DNA of 64,000 nt from Pseudomonas sp. Bc-h (GCF_002080045.1 NZ_MUIN01000003.1:7501-71500), one strand, 5' to 3'. Shown: positions 35,628 to 44,328, counted from the stretch's first letter. Numbers and translations: made by a program. The notes: a model not told the origin generated them from the letters alone.

Positions 35628-36502
35628 TCCGAGGGTCCGAGAGGAGATGTGCTTGTTATCGGCAGCGAGTCACCAATTAATGAGGCTGGCAAGCGAATCT
35701 CCACCGCAACCGGCAGATGATCGGAAATGGGCTGAGCCAGCACCTGCACTTTTTCAAGCGTAAGGGTCGGGCTGAGAAGGATGTGGTCCAGGCAGCGCTG
35801 AGGACGCCAGCTTGGAAAGGTCGCTTCGATCTGGGGCGCGAGCAGGCCCAGATCACGCAACGGAGAGAGCTCCAGCAGGTCGCTGGCATGGGTGTTCATG
35901 TCGCCCATCAGCACCTGATGTTTGTATCCGCCAATCATCTCGCGGATATACGCCAGTTGGCGGGTACGAACGCGGGCCCCAAGCGCCAGATGCATGACCA
36001 CCACGATCAGCGCATCTTCGCCTTCGCCGAAACGCACCAGAATGGCGCCACGCCCGGCAGGGCCAGGCAATGGATGGTCTTCGATATCCCAAGGGCGCAG
36101 ACGGCTTAACACGCCGTTGCTGTGCTGGGCGAAGCGTCCGAGGTTGCGATTGAGTTGCTGATGCCAGTACGGAAAGGATCCGAGCTGGGCGAGGTGTTCG
36201 ACTTGATTGACGTAGCCTGATCGAAGGCTGCCGCCATCGGCTTCCTGCAAGGCGACCAGATCGTAGTCGTTGAGCAGGTTGCCGATTTTCTGCAGATTTC
36301 CGGCGCGACCGTTGTGGGGCAGCAGATGCTGCCACCCACGGGTCAGGTAATGCCGATAGCGCTCGGTACTGATACCTACCTGGATGTTGAAGCTGAGCAA
36401 CCGGAGCCGGCCATCGGCTGGCAATCCGGTTTCCTGCAGGTGTCGCTCGTTGACCTTGGCCGAGTGCCGGGCAACGATGCGTTCAGTACCCCAGCGCGTC
36501 AT
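35624..36502 (-). CDS. Endonuclease/exonuclease/phosphatase-family protein
   Basis: 292 aa with EEP motifs: LLSFNIQVG, VALQEADGG (metal-binding Glu), GDMNTHASD (Asn/Asp) and the terminal ISDHLPVAVEI (catalytic His). It could be a nuclease or phosphodiesterase; the substrate is unknown. The gene sits between dsbA (9 bases upstream) and dgcP (4-base overlap), so dsbA, this gene and dgcP are probably one transcript. Confidence 0.87.
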   Translation of the reverse strand: MTRWGTERIVARHSAKVNERHLQETGLPADGRLRLLSFNIQVGISTERYRHYLTRGWQHLLPHNGRAGNLQKIGNLLNDYDLVALQEADGGSLRSGYVNQVEHLAQLGSFPYWHQQLNRNLGRFAQHSNGVLSRLRPWDIEDHPLPGPAGRGAILVRFGEGEDALIVVVMHLALGARVRTRQLAYIREMIGGYKHQVLMGDMNTHASDLLELSPLRDLGLLAPQIEATFPSWRPQRCLDHILLSPTLTLEKVQVLAQPISDHLPVAVEIRLPASLIGDSLPITSTSPLGPSE

Positions 36503-36511
36503 GGCCGGCGC

Positions 36512-37153
36512 TTACTTGGCGGTCAGCGTTGCGCGCTCTTTGGCGATCAACTGATCGGCCACTTGCAGCGCTTGCTCTGGACCACCGGCAGTGCCCAGGT
36601 CAAAACGGTATTTGCCGTTGACGATCATGGTAGGAACGCCAGTGATTTCATACTTCTTGGCCAGTTCCTTGTACTGGGCGATCTTGCCCTTTACGGCGAA
36701 CGAGTTGAAGGTTTCGAGGAACTTGGTCTTGTCGACGCCCTGAGTGGCAACGAACTCGGCCATGTCGTTCGGGTCGGTCAGACGCTTGCCGCCTTTCTGG
36801 ATGGCATCGAAGACTGCGGTGTGGACTTTCTTCTCGACACCCATGGTGTCCAGAGTGATGAACAGCTGACCGTGGGCATCCCATGGACCGCCGAACATCG
36901 CAGGAACGCGGATGAAATGAACGTCAGCGGGGAGTTTTTCAACCCATGGATTGATCACCGGCTCGAAAGCGTAGCAGTGTGGGCAGCCGTACCAGAACAT
37001 CTCGACGACTTCGATCTTGCCTGGCTCGGAAACAGGGACGGCGCTGCTCAGCTCGACATATTGCTTGCCGGCTTCGATCGGCTCTGCAGCTTGAGCGGTG
37101 AGACCGAACAGGCTGGTGAAAACCAGAGCGGCGCTGAGAATCAGATTACGCAT
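36512..37153 (-). CDS. dsbA: Thiol:disulfide interchange protein DsbA
   Basis: 213 aa with signal peptide ending AQAAE. The active site WYGCPHC (Cys57, Cys60), the helical insert and the cis-proline loop TGVPTMIVNGKY are present. It oxidises cysteine pairs in exported proteins. AGGAG precedes the ATG at 37153. A terminator separates it from the upstream cytochrome c4 gene. Confidence 0.95.
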   Translation of the reverse strand: MRNLILSAALVFTSLFGLTAQAAEPIEAGKQYVELSSAVPVSEPGKIEVVEMFWYGCPHCYAFEPVINPWVEKLPADVHFIRVPAMFGGPWDAHGQLFITLDTMGVEKKVHTAVFDAIQKGGKRLTDPNDMAEFVATQGVDKTKFLETFNSFAVKGKIAQYKELAKKYEITGVPTMIVNGKYRFDLGTAGGPEQALQVADQLIAKERATLTAK

Positions 37154-37244
37154 GCTTAACTCCTGGGCATGAAAAGTCACCTCGACGGCCGCAGTTGGAC
37201 CGGGCGGGGTGATGTGAGTTCGCAAGTGTAACGCCTGCGCGCAC

Positions 37245-37274
37245 AAAAAAGGGCAGCCGTTCGCTACCCTTTTT
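37245..37274 (-). terminator. Terminator between cytochrome c4 and dsbA
   Basis: AAAAAGGG (37246-37253) pairs with CCCTTTTT (37267-37274), continued inward by AGC/GCT with one mismatch. T runs exist on both strands, so it can end the minus-strand cytochrome gene. Confidence 0.8.
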
Positions 37275-37356
37275 GGCCCGCCCGAGCGGGAAACGATGTG
37301 CAAAGGTTTCAGAGCCTGAAACCGCCCTATTCAGGGGCTCTCGCCTTAATCGAGGC

Positions 37357-37974
37357 TTAATGCAGGCCCTGTATGTAGGCCGACAACGCGTCGATATCCT
37401 TGTTGCTGAGCTTGGAGGCAATCGAGCGCATGACCATGGTGTCGCCATCGTTGGTGCGGTCACCTTCGCGGAACGCTGTCAGCTGCTTTTTCACGTAATC
37501 GGCATGTTGCCCACCCAGATGCGGAAAGCCGGCAGCGGCGTTGCCAGCGCCGTTGGGCGAGTGGCATCCGGTACAGGCAGGCATGCCCTGATCAAGTTTG
37601 CCGCCGCGAAACAGAGCCTCGCCCCGTGCGACCAGATTGGCATCGGCGGCGCCGACGCTGCCTTTCTGGCTGGAGAAATAGGCGGCGATATCGGCGAGAT
37701 CCTGCTCATTGAGGTTGTTCAGCAGGCCGGTCATCTCGAGAACGACACGTTTGCCGTCCTTGATCTCATGCAGTTGCTTGAGCAGATAGCGCTGACCTTG
37801 TCCGGCCAGTTTGGGGAAGTTGGGAGCGGGACTGTTACCGTCCGGACCATGACAGGCGCCGCAGACTGCGGCTTTTGCCTGGCCTGCCGCGGGGTCGCCG
37901 ACTACCGCGTCTGCGGCGTTTGCGGCACCAGAGATGCCCAAGATCAACAGCAAACTCATCCATAGCTTGTTCAT
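37357..37974 (-). CDS. Diheme cytochrome c4
   Basis: 205 aa with signal peptide ending ANAA and two CXXCH heme sites, CGACH (38-42) and CTGCH (134-138), each followed by a cytochrome c fold with later Met ligands. Cytochrome c4 is a periplasmic electron carrier to terminal oxidases such as cbb3. It diverges from engB, as in other pseudomonads. Confidence 0.93.
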   Translation of the reverse strand: MNKLWMSLLLILGISGAANAADAVVGDPAAGQAKAAVCGACHGPDGNSPAPNFPKLAGQGQRYLLKQLHEIKDGKRVVLEMTGLLNNLNEQDLADIAAYFSSQKGSVGAADANLVARGEALFRGGKLDQGMPACTGCHSPNGAGNAAAGFPHLGGQHADYVKKQLTAFREGDRTNDGDTMVMRSIASKLSNKDIDALSAYIQGLH

Positions 37975-38149
37975 CGGCTAATCCAGTACGTTTTATTGTT
38001 GGTGTAAGGTTAGTCCGGCTTCTGCGAACTTCATCCTTCGGGTGGGACAAAGCACACACAAAATCTGCGGCATTATATACTTGCGTCCATTAAACGGAAA
38101 CGACACCCCGTTGCCGCACCACTGCAGCAACGCCCTCACCGGATATCCC

Positions 38150-38785
38150 ATGCAACTCAAGAACCCGATCCTCGGCTTGTGCCAACAAGCCAAGTTCATG
38201 CTCAGCGCCGCCAAAGTCGACCAGTGCCCCGATGACGAAGGCTTCGAAGTGGCCTTCGCCGGCCGTTCCAATGCTGGCAAATCCAGTGCACTGAACACCC
38301 TGACCCACGCCAGCCTCGCACGCACCTCGAAAACCCCGGGCCGCACTCAGCTGTTGAACTTCTTCAGTCTGGACGACGATCGGCGTCTGGTCGACTTGCC
38401 GGGCTACGGTTATGCAAAAGTCCCGATTCCGCTCAAGCAACACTGGCAGCGTCACCTCGAGGCGTATCTGGGCAGCCGGGAGAGTCTGAAAGGCCTGATC
38501 CTGATGATGGACATCCGCCATCCGATGACCGACTTCGACCTGCTGATGCTCGATTGGGCAATTGCCAGCGGCATGCCGATGCACATTCTGCTGACCAAGG
38601 CGGACAAGCTGACCTTCGGCGCGGCCAAGAACACGCTGCTCAAGGTGCAGTCGGAAATTCGCAAGGGCTGGGGCGATGCCGTGACTATCCAGCTGTTCTC
38701 GGCACCCAAGCGCATGGGCCTGGAAGAAGCGTACACCGTGCTCGCCGACTGGATGGAACTTGAAGACAAGGTGCCTGCGGCGTAA
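38150..38785 (+). CDS. engB: Ribosome biogenesis GTPase EngB/YihA
   Basis: 211 aa. G1 [10 protein letters not shown]2 Thr in KTPGRTQ, G3 [10 protein letters not shown] and G4 TKADK are intact. It assists assembly of the large ribosomal subunit. I chose the ATG at 38150 ([11 protein letters not shown]). It converges on polA, with the sRNA gene ersA between them, the same arrangement as yihA-spf-polA in E. coli. Confidence 0.95.
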   Translation: MQLKNPILGLCQQAKFMLSAAKVDQCPDDEGFEVAFAGRSNAGKSSALNTLTHASLARTSKTPGRTQLLNFFSLDDDRRLVDLPGYGYAKVPIPLKQHWQRHLEAYLGSRESLKGLILMMDIRHPMTDFDLLMLDWAIASGMPMHILLTKADKLTFGAAKNTLLKVQSEIRKGWGDAVTIQLFSAPKRMGLEEAYTVLADWMELEDKVPAA

Positions 38786-38794
38786 ATCGCAGGC

Positions 38795-38836
38795 AAAAAA
38801 AACCCCGGACTTCATATGGGGAGGGGAAGTTCGGGG
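38795..38836 (-). terminator. Rho-independent terminator of ersA
   Basis: On the minus strand, CCCCGAACTTC pairs with GAAGTCCGGGG and is followed by eight T (38802-38795). On the plus strand no T run follows, so it serves the sRNA and not engB. Confidence 0.9.
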
Positions 38837-38923
38837 TCTAAGTCCAGACCACTAGGGAGAGGTCCGGATATCTGCCAACACTTAACACAACATAGGAGCA
38901 TGAGTGGCTACGTCAGCCACTCG
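38795..38923 (-). ncRNA. ersA: ErsA-like small RNA (Spot 42 locus)
   Basis: Between convergent engB and polA the minus strand carries a promoter, a ~128-base transcribed region and a terminator. The predicted RNA starts near 38922 with a hairpin GAGTGGCT/AGCCACTC (38902-38922), has a small stem GGTCT/AGACC (38835-38850), and ends in an 11-bp stem (arms 38803-38813 and 38826-38836, one G-U) with eight U. The terminator loop reads CCCTCCCCATAT, an anti-Shine-Dalgarno sequence. Position, size (ErsA of P. aeruginosa is about 132 nt) and the AlgU promoter match ErsA, an Hfq-dependent sRNA tied to envelope stress and exopolysaccharide. I had no sequence alignment, so homology rests on locus and architecture. 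Confidence 0.85.
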
Positions 38924-38928
38924 CAAAC

Positions 38929-38956
38929 TCTGACCGGGGTTTGTCCGCAGAAGTTC
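38929..38956 (-). promoter_or_regulatory. AlgU (sigma-22) promoter of ersA
   Basis: On the minus strand GAACTT (38956-38951), a 17-base spacer and TCAGA (38933-38929) fit the AlgU/RpoE consensus GAACTT-N16/17-TCnnA. The -35 box lies at one arm and in the loop of an inverted repeat TCCGCAGA-N9-TCTGCGGA (38944-38968). Confidence 0.82.
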
Positions 38957-39048
38957 AAAATCTGCGGAAATTTAATGTGGGCAGACTCATCCCACGCTTG
39001 AGTCGAGCCGCAGGCAATCACGACTTCCAGGCGAACGCTCTGTGACAG

Positions 39049-39108
39049 CGCGGCTTGCCGGCGGTAGCGATCCCGAAGCCGCCACCGCCGGCAAGCCGTA
39101 CCGCTACC
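39049..39108. repeat. REP-type inverted repeat (copy 3)
   Basis: GCGCGGCTTGCCGGCGG (from 39049) faces CCGCCGGCAAGCCGTACCGC (to ~39105), separated by a spacer with TAGCGATC. It lies 28 bases behind the polA stop. Confidence 0.8.
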
Positions 39109-39136
39109 GGACCGGCCGCAGTTGATCAAATGATGA

Positions 39137-41902
39137 TCAATGCGCCTCATCCCAGTTATTCCCCACACCCACTTCCACCAGCAGTGGCACGTCCAGGTCC
39201 GCGGCGCCGCTCATGTGCACGCGGATTTCCTGGCTGATCTGCTCGACCAGATCCTCACGCACTTCCAGCACCAGTTCGTCGTGGACCTGCAGAATCACGC
39301 GAGCATCGAGACCTGAGCTTTCCAGCCAGCCGTTCACTGCCACCATCGCACGCTTGATGATGTCCGCCGCCGTACCTTGCATCGGCGCGTTGATCGCCAT
39401 GCGTTCGGCACCTTTGCGCAGGGCCTGGTTCTTGGCATTGATATCCGGCAGGTACAGGCGACGACCGAAGATGGTCTCGACGAAGCCTTGCTCGGCCGCC
39501 TGCGTGCGGGTGCGTTCCATGTATTCGAGCACGCCGGGATAGCGCGCGAAGTATCGATCGACGTAAGCCTGCGACTGCTTGCGGTCGACGCCGATCTGCT
39601 TGGCCAGACCGAACGCGCTCATGCCGTAGATCAAACCGAAGTTGATCGCCTTGGCGCTGCGGCGCATGTCATTGGTCACCTCCGGCAACTCCACGCCAAA
39701 CACTTCGGCCGCCGTCGCACGGTGGACGTCCAGGTCGTTGCGGAAGGCATGCAACAGACCTTCGTCCTTGGCCAGGTGCGCCATGATCCGCAACTCGATC
39801 TGCGAGTAGTCCGCAGCCAGCAGCTTGTAGCCCTTCGGCGCGACGAAGGCCTGACGGATCCGGCGGCCTTCTGCTGTACGGATCGGGATGTTCTGCAGGT
39901 TAGGATCGCTGGAGGACAAGCGCCCTGTCACCGCTACTGCCTGATGGTAGGAGGTGTGAATACGGTTGGTGCGCGGGTTAATCTGTTCAGGCAAACGGTC
40001 GGTGTAAGTGCTTTTCAGCTTACTCATCGAGCGGTACTGCATCAGTACCTTGGGCAGCGGGAATTCCTGCTCGGCCAGTTCTGCCAGCACTGCTTCGGCC
40101 GTCGAAGGCTGGCCGGTGGCGGTCTTGCTGATGATCGGCATGCCGAGTTTTTCGTAGAGGATCACCCCTAGCTGTTTCGGCGAGCCGAGGTTGAATTCCT
40201 CACCAGCAATGGCAAAGGCTTCACGCTCAAGCTCGGTCATCTTGTTGCCCAGCTCGACGCTCTGAATGCCCAGCAGCTTGGCGTCGACCAGCGCGCCCTG
40301 ACGCTCGATGCGCGCCAGGACCGGCATCAGCGGCATTTCGATGTCGTTCAAAACCGGCGCCAGCGTTGGGGTCTTGTCGAGTTTTGCCTGCAGGACTTCA
40401 TGCAGGCGCAGGGTCAGATCCACCTCTTCGGCGGCGTAGGTCCCGGCCTGCTCCAGCGCGATCTGATCGAAAGTCAGCTGCTTGGCGCCCTTGCCGGCGA
40501 TGTCCTGGAAGTTGACCGGTGTGTGATCCAGATACTTGGCCACCAGGCTGTCGCGATCATGGCGAGTCGCCGTTGAGTCGAGCACGTAGGATTCGAGCAT
40601 GGTGTCGAACTTCACACCCTGCACGCTGATGCCCTGATTCTGATCGCCGCCTATTGCGCAGTTCGCCAGCAGGTTGATCGCGAATTTGGCGTGCTGGCCG
40701 ACCTTGATTTTGCTCGCGTCCTCCAGCATTGGCTTGACCGCCTTGAGCACGGCGTCGCGTTCCAGTTGCTGAGGCACGCCCATATAGGAGTGGGTCAGCG
40801 GGATGTAACAGGCTTCGTGAGTCTTGATCGCGAACGACAAGCCGACGATCTGGGCGCGCTGAGCATCGGTGCCGTTGCTCTGTACGACGAAGGCGAACAG
40901 CTTGGCGGCTTCGAGCTTCTTCAACCACGCGTCGAACTGGGTTTGCTCGAGAATCAGCTCGTATTGGGCCTCGATGATTGGCGCAGCTTCTTCGACAGGC
41001 GCGATCTCGGTACCTTCCTGCTTGGCCTCACGCTGCAAATCGGTGATCCAGCTCTTGAACTCAAGCTCGGTGTACAACGCCAGCAAGGCTTCGCGGTCAG
41101 GTTCGCCGCAATGCAGCGCGTCCAGTTCGATATCCAATGGCACGTCGACCTTGATGGTCGCCAGCTGATAGGAAAGGAAAGCCATGTCCCGGTGCTCTTC
41201 TAGCTTGGCCGGTAGCGTTTTAGCGCCGCGGATCGCCAGCGTAGGAACCTTGTCGAGGTTTTCATACAGCTCTTTCAAGCCGCCATTGATCCCGACCAGC
41301 AGACCCGCCGCGGTTTTTTCGCCCACGCCGGGAACGCCGGGGATGTTGTCGACTTTGTCGCCCATCAGAGCGAGATAATCGATGATGTGCTCAGGACCGA
41401 CGCCAAATTTCTCTTTCACGCCAGCCACGTTCAGCACGCTACCGGTCATGGTGTTGACCAAGGTAATGTGCCCGTCGACCAACTGAGCCATGTCCTTGTC
41501 GCCGGTGGAGATGATCACCGGGCGGTCGGCCGCAGCACTGCTGCGCGCCAGAGTGCCGATCACGTCATCGGCCTCAACGCCTTCGACACACAGCAGCGGG
41601 TAACCCAGACCCTTCACGCAATTGTGCAGGAAGTCGATCTGTACGCGCATGTCATCGGGCATGCTCGGGCGATTGGCCTTGTACTCGGCGAACATTTCGT
41701 CGCGAAAAGTCCCGCCCTTGGCGTCGAACACCACGGCGAACGGGCTTTCGGGATACTGTTTGCGCAGGCTCTTGAGCATGTTCAGCACGCCCTTGACCGC
41801 ACCGGTAGGCAGGCCCTTGGACGTGGTGAGTGGCGGCAGCGCGTGGAAGGCGCGGTACAGGTAAGAAGAACCGTCCACCAGGACGAGGGGCGCGAGACTC
41901 AT
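39137..41902 (-). CDS. polA: DNA polymerase I with degenerate proofreading site
   Basis: 921 aa. The 5'-nuclease domain (1-290) has intact metal sites (VFDAKGGTFRDEM, GVEADDVIGTLA, STGDKDMAQLV). The polymerase domain (~520-921) has DYSQIELRIMAHL and QVHDELVLEV. The 3'-5' exonuclease domain (~315-510) is kept in fold, but the E. coli residues Asp355, Glu357, Asp424 and Asp501 correspond to Val339, Gln341, Ala408 and Glu493 (FAFVVQS, KVGQHAKFA, YAAEEVD). It should fill gaps and remove primers without proofreading. ATG at 41902 is chosen; a TTG four codons upstream is less likely. Confidence 0.95.
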   Translation of the reverse strand: MSLAPLVLVDGSSYLYRAFHALPPLTTSKGLPTGAVKGVLNMLKSLRKQYPESPFAVVFDAKGGTFRDEMFAEYKANRPSMPDDMRVQIDFLHNCVKGLGYPLLCVEGVEADDVIGTLARSSAAADRPVIISTGDKDMAQLVDGHITLVNTMTGSVLNVAGVKEKFGVGPEHIIDYLALMGDKVDNIPGVPGVGEKTAAGLLVGINGGLKELYENLDKVPTLAIRGAKTLPAKLEEHRDMAFLSYQLATIKVDVPLDIELDALHCGEPDREALLALYTELEFKSWITDLQREAKQEGTEIAPVEEAAPIIEAQYELILEQTQFDAWLKKLEAAKLFAFVVQSNGTDAQRAQIVGLSFAIKTHEACYIPLTHSYMGVPQQLERDAVLKAVKPMLEDASKIKVGQHAKFAINLLANCAIGGDQNQGISVQGVKFDTMLESYVLDSTATRHDRDSLVAKYLDHTPVNFQDIAGKGAKQLTFDQIALEQAGTYAAEEVDLTLRLHEVLQAKLDKTPTLAPVLNDIEMPLMPVLARIERQGALVDAKLLGIQSVELGNKMTELEREAFAIAGEEFNLGSPKQLGVILYEKLGMPIISKTATGQPSTAEAVLAELAEQEFPLPKVLMQYRSMSKLKSTYTDRLPEQINPRTNRIHTSYHQAVAVTGRLSSSDPNLQNIPIRTAEGRRIRQAFVAPKGYKLLAADYSQIELRIMAHLAKDEGLLHAFRNDLDVHRATAAEVFGVELPEVTNDMRRSAKAINFGLIYGMSAFGLAKQIGVDRKQSQAYVDRYFARYPGVLEYMERTRTQAAEQGFVETIFGRRLYLPDINAKNQALRKGAERMAINAPMQGTAADIIKRAMVAVNGWLESSGLDARVILQVHDELVLEVREDLVEQISQEIRVHMSGAADLDVPLLVEVGVGNNWDEAH

Positions 41903-41976
41903 GTGCAGGATCAACCTTTTCGGCGGGGTCGGCGCTAGAATGCGAGGACCGTTGACGACAAAGGAACAAGGTTATC

Positions 41977-42267
41977 ATGCGTACGCTAAATCGCCTGTTA
42001 CTGGTCAGCCTGGCAGCAGCTTGCCCCTTGGTGGTGGCTGCGGCCGACGATGAGGCGCCCTCGCCGGAACCTGATGTCACGATCCGCAAGGACGGTGACA
42101 ATTTCATTCAGGAGTACAAGGCGAACGGCTTCGTTTATGCGGTAAAAATCACGCCGAAGTACGGCAAGCCGTATTATCTGGTACGCGCCGACGGCACAAG
42201 CGGTCAGTTCATTCGTTCGGATCAACCGGACATGCTGATACCCCAATGGGTACTATTCAGCTGGTAA
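41977..42267 (+). CDS. DUF2782 exported protein
   Basis: 96 aa with signal peptide ending AAADDE. The mature part VTIRKDGDNFIQEYKANGFV and VKITPKYGKPYYLVRADG is the DUF2782 pattern. AAGG precedes the ATG at distance. It diverges from polA (74 bases) and lies 34 bases ahead of thrB, likely co-transcribed, as in other pseudomonads. No function is known. Confidence 0.9.
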   Translation: MRTLNRLLLVSLAAACPLVVAAADDEAPSPEPDVTIRKDGDNFIQEYKANGFVYAVKITPKYGKPYYLVRADGTSGQFIRSDQPDMLIPQWVLFSW

Positions 42268-42301
42268 CGCCCTACATTCACTTTTTGCTGGCAGTGTTCA
42301 T

Positions 42302-43252
42302 ATGTCCGTTTTTACTCCCCTGGCTCGGCCCGAGCTGGAAGCTTTTCTCGCCCCGTACGGGCTCGGCCAACTGCGTGATTTCCAAGGCATCGCAGCCGGA
42401 AGTGAAAACACCAACTTCTTCATCAGCATGGAACACGGCGAGTTCGTGCTGACACTGGTCGAGCGCGGCCCGGTGCAGGAAATGCCGTTCTTCATCGAAC
42501 TGCTGGATGTCCTGCACGAAGCCGATTTGCCAGTGCCGTATGCCTTGCGTACCACGGACGGCCAGGCACTGCGTGAACTCAAGGGCAAACCGGCACTGCT
42601 GCAACCGCGCCTGTCGGGCAAACATCCTACCGAGCCCAATACCCAACACTGCGCCCAGATCGGTGAGCTGATGGCGCACATGCATCTGGCGACCCGGGAA
42701 AAGCCCATCGAGCGCATAACCGACCGTGGTCTGAACTGGATGCTGGAAGAAGGCAGCAATTTCATTTCGCACCTGGGCGAGGCCGAAGGCGCGCTGCTGA
42801 AGCAGTCCGTCGAGGAAATAGAGCGCACGAAACCCGGAATCATGTCATTGCCACGCGCCAATGTGCACGCCGACCTGTTTCGCGACAACACGTTGTTCGA
42901 AGGCACGCACCTGACGGGCGTGATCGACTTCTACAACGCCTGTTCCGGCCCGATGCTGTACGACGTGGCGATTGCCGTGAATGACTGGTGTTCGTTCGAG
43001 GATGGCAAGATCGATGCCCCACGCGCTCGTGCGATGTTAGGCGCCTACGCGGCACTGCGCCCGTTCACTGCTGCCGAAGCCGAGCTGTGGTCGACCATGC
43101 TGCGCGTGGGTTGTGTGCGGTTCTGGTTGTCGCGCCTGATCGCTGCCGAGAGTTTTGCCGGTCAGGACGTGCTGATCCACGACCCGTCTGAATTCCGCCA
43201 GCGCCTGGAACAGCGTCAGGAAACGCATATTCCGTTGCCGTTTGCGCTGTAA
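42302..43252 (+). CDS. thrB: Homoserine kinase
   Basis: 316 aa of the APH-like ThrB type used by pseudomonads, not the GHMP type of E. coli. It has the nucleotide-binding AAGSENTNFFISMEHGEFVL, the catalytic loop VHADLFRDNTLFEG and the metal-binding GVIDFYNACSGP. It phosphorylates L-homoserine in threonine synthesis. No clear Shine-Dalgarno lies before the ATG at 42302, which fits coupling to the DUF2782 gene. Confidence 0.94.
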   Translation: MSVFTPLARPELEAFLAPYGLGQLRDFQGIAAGSENTNFFISMEHGEFVLTLVERGPVQEMPFFIELLDVLHEADLPVPYALRTTDGQALRELKGKPALLQPRLSGKHPTEPNTQHCAQIGELMAHMHLATREKPIERITDRGLNWMLEEGSNFISHLGEAEGALLKQSVEEIERTKPGIMSLPRANVHADLFRDNTLFEGTHLTGVIDFYNACSGPMLYDVAIAVNDWCSFEDGKIDAPRARAMLGAYAALRPFTAAEAELWSTMLRVGCVRFWLSRLIAAESFAGQDVLIHDPSEFRQRLEQRQETHIPLPFAL

Positions 43253-43286
43253 GCATCAGACCTGTAAGCGCTCAAGCCGCCGATTC

Positions 43287-43354
43287 TGTAGCCGTCCGGC
43301 TTGCCGGCGGCTGCGATCCTGAAGCTGCGAACGCCGGCAAGCCGGACGGCTACA
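43287..43354. repeat. REP-type inverted repeat (copy 4, most intact)
   Basis: A perfect 23-bp inverted repeat: the left arm (43287-43309) runs TGTAGCCGTCCGGCTTGCCG then GCG, the right arm is its complement (43332-43354), with a 22-base spacer. It lies between convergent thrB and znuA. Confidence 0.88.
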
Positions 43355-43374
43355 GCGATATCACGCGTTGAGGG

Positions 43375-44310
43375 TTACAAACTCTCAAGACACCCCGCCA
43401 GGTCATCCGCCAGCTTGCTCAGCAACTGCTCGTAGCCTTGAGCGGTAGCGGGGGTGTATCCGCCCAGACCATCAAGCTCCGCCAGCTTTACCGGCAACCC
43501 CGCACTCAGCGTGTCTGCCAGACGTGGACGCAGCGGGGGCTCGCTGAACACGCAGGTCTTGCCGTATTCAGCCAACCGCGCGCGCATGGCGGCGACGTGC
43601 TGGGCGCCGGGCTGCACTTCACTGCTGACGGCGAACACTCCAGCATGCTTGAGCCCGTAGGCCTCTTCGAAATAATCGAAGGCCTCGTGGAAGACGAAAT
43701 ATCTCTTGTCGGCAATGCCTGCCACGCGTTGTTTGATTTTCGCGTCCAGCGCATCCATTCGATCATCGAACGCCTTGACGTTGCTGTCATAACGCGCGGC
43801 ATTGGCTGGATCGGCCTGACTCAGGTCAGCCGCCATCTTCGCTGCGATTACCCGCGCGTTGACCGACGACAGCCACAAATGCGCGTCGACGCTGCCCGGG
43901 CGGTGATCATGGTCATGTTCGTCCTCATCGCCATCATCGTCATGGTGATCGCTGCTGGCGGTGAAGTGCCGCAAATGCATGCCCGGCAACGACTGAACCG
44001 GAACCGATGCCTTGCTTCGGCCCGCCAGCACGCGCGGCAGGAAGGTTTCCATGTCCGGGCCGATCCAGTAGAGCAGGTCGACGTCCTGAACACGCCGTAC
44101 GTCGGAAGGGCGCAGTGCGTAATTATGAGGCGATGCCCCCGGTGGCAGGAGGACTTCCGGCACCGCGACGCCGTCCTGAACGGCCGCTGCAATCAGCTGC
44201 AGCGGCTTGATGCTGGTCAGCACGCGAACTTCGGCCTGGGCGGAAGCAATTGCGGAAATACCGGTGATGAATACGACAAAAAGTAAAAAAAGTCGGGACA
44301 CGATGACCAC
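43375..44310 (-). CDS. znuA: Zinc ABC transporter substrate-binding protein
   Basis: 311 aa with signal peptide ending AQAEV. The cluster A-I fold has metal-binding His in GASPHNYAL and DAHLWLS, FHEAFDYFEE, and a His/Asp-rich loop (DHHDDDGDEDEHDHDH) typical for zinc rather than manganese binders. It captures periplasmic Zn2+ for ZnuBC. The start is GTG at 44310, with a second GTG at 44301 possible. It diverges from zur across 57 bases that hold a Zur-like site. Confidence 0.93.
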   Translation of the reverse strand: MVIVSRLFLLFVVFITGISAIASAQAEVRVLTSIKPLQLIAAAVQDGVAVPEVLLPPGASPHNYALRPSDVRRVQDVDLLYWIGPDMETFLPRVLAGRSKASVPVQSLPGMHLRHFTASSDHHDDDGDEDEHDHDHRPGSVDAHLWLSSVNARVIAAKMAADLSQADPANAARYDSNVKAFDDRMDALDAKIKQRVAGIADKRYFVFHEAFDYFEEAYGLKHAGVFAVSSEVQPGAQHVAAMRARLAEYGKTCVFSEPPLRPRLADTLSAGLPVKLAELDGLGGYTPATAQGYEQLLSKLADDLAGCLESL

Positions 44311-44328
44311 TCATGGGGGCAGGAACGG

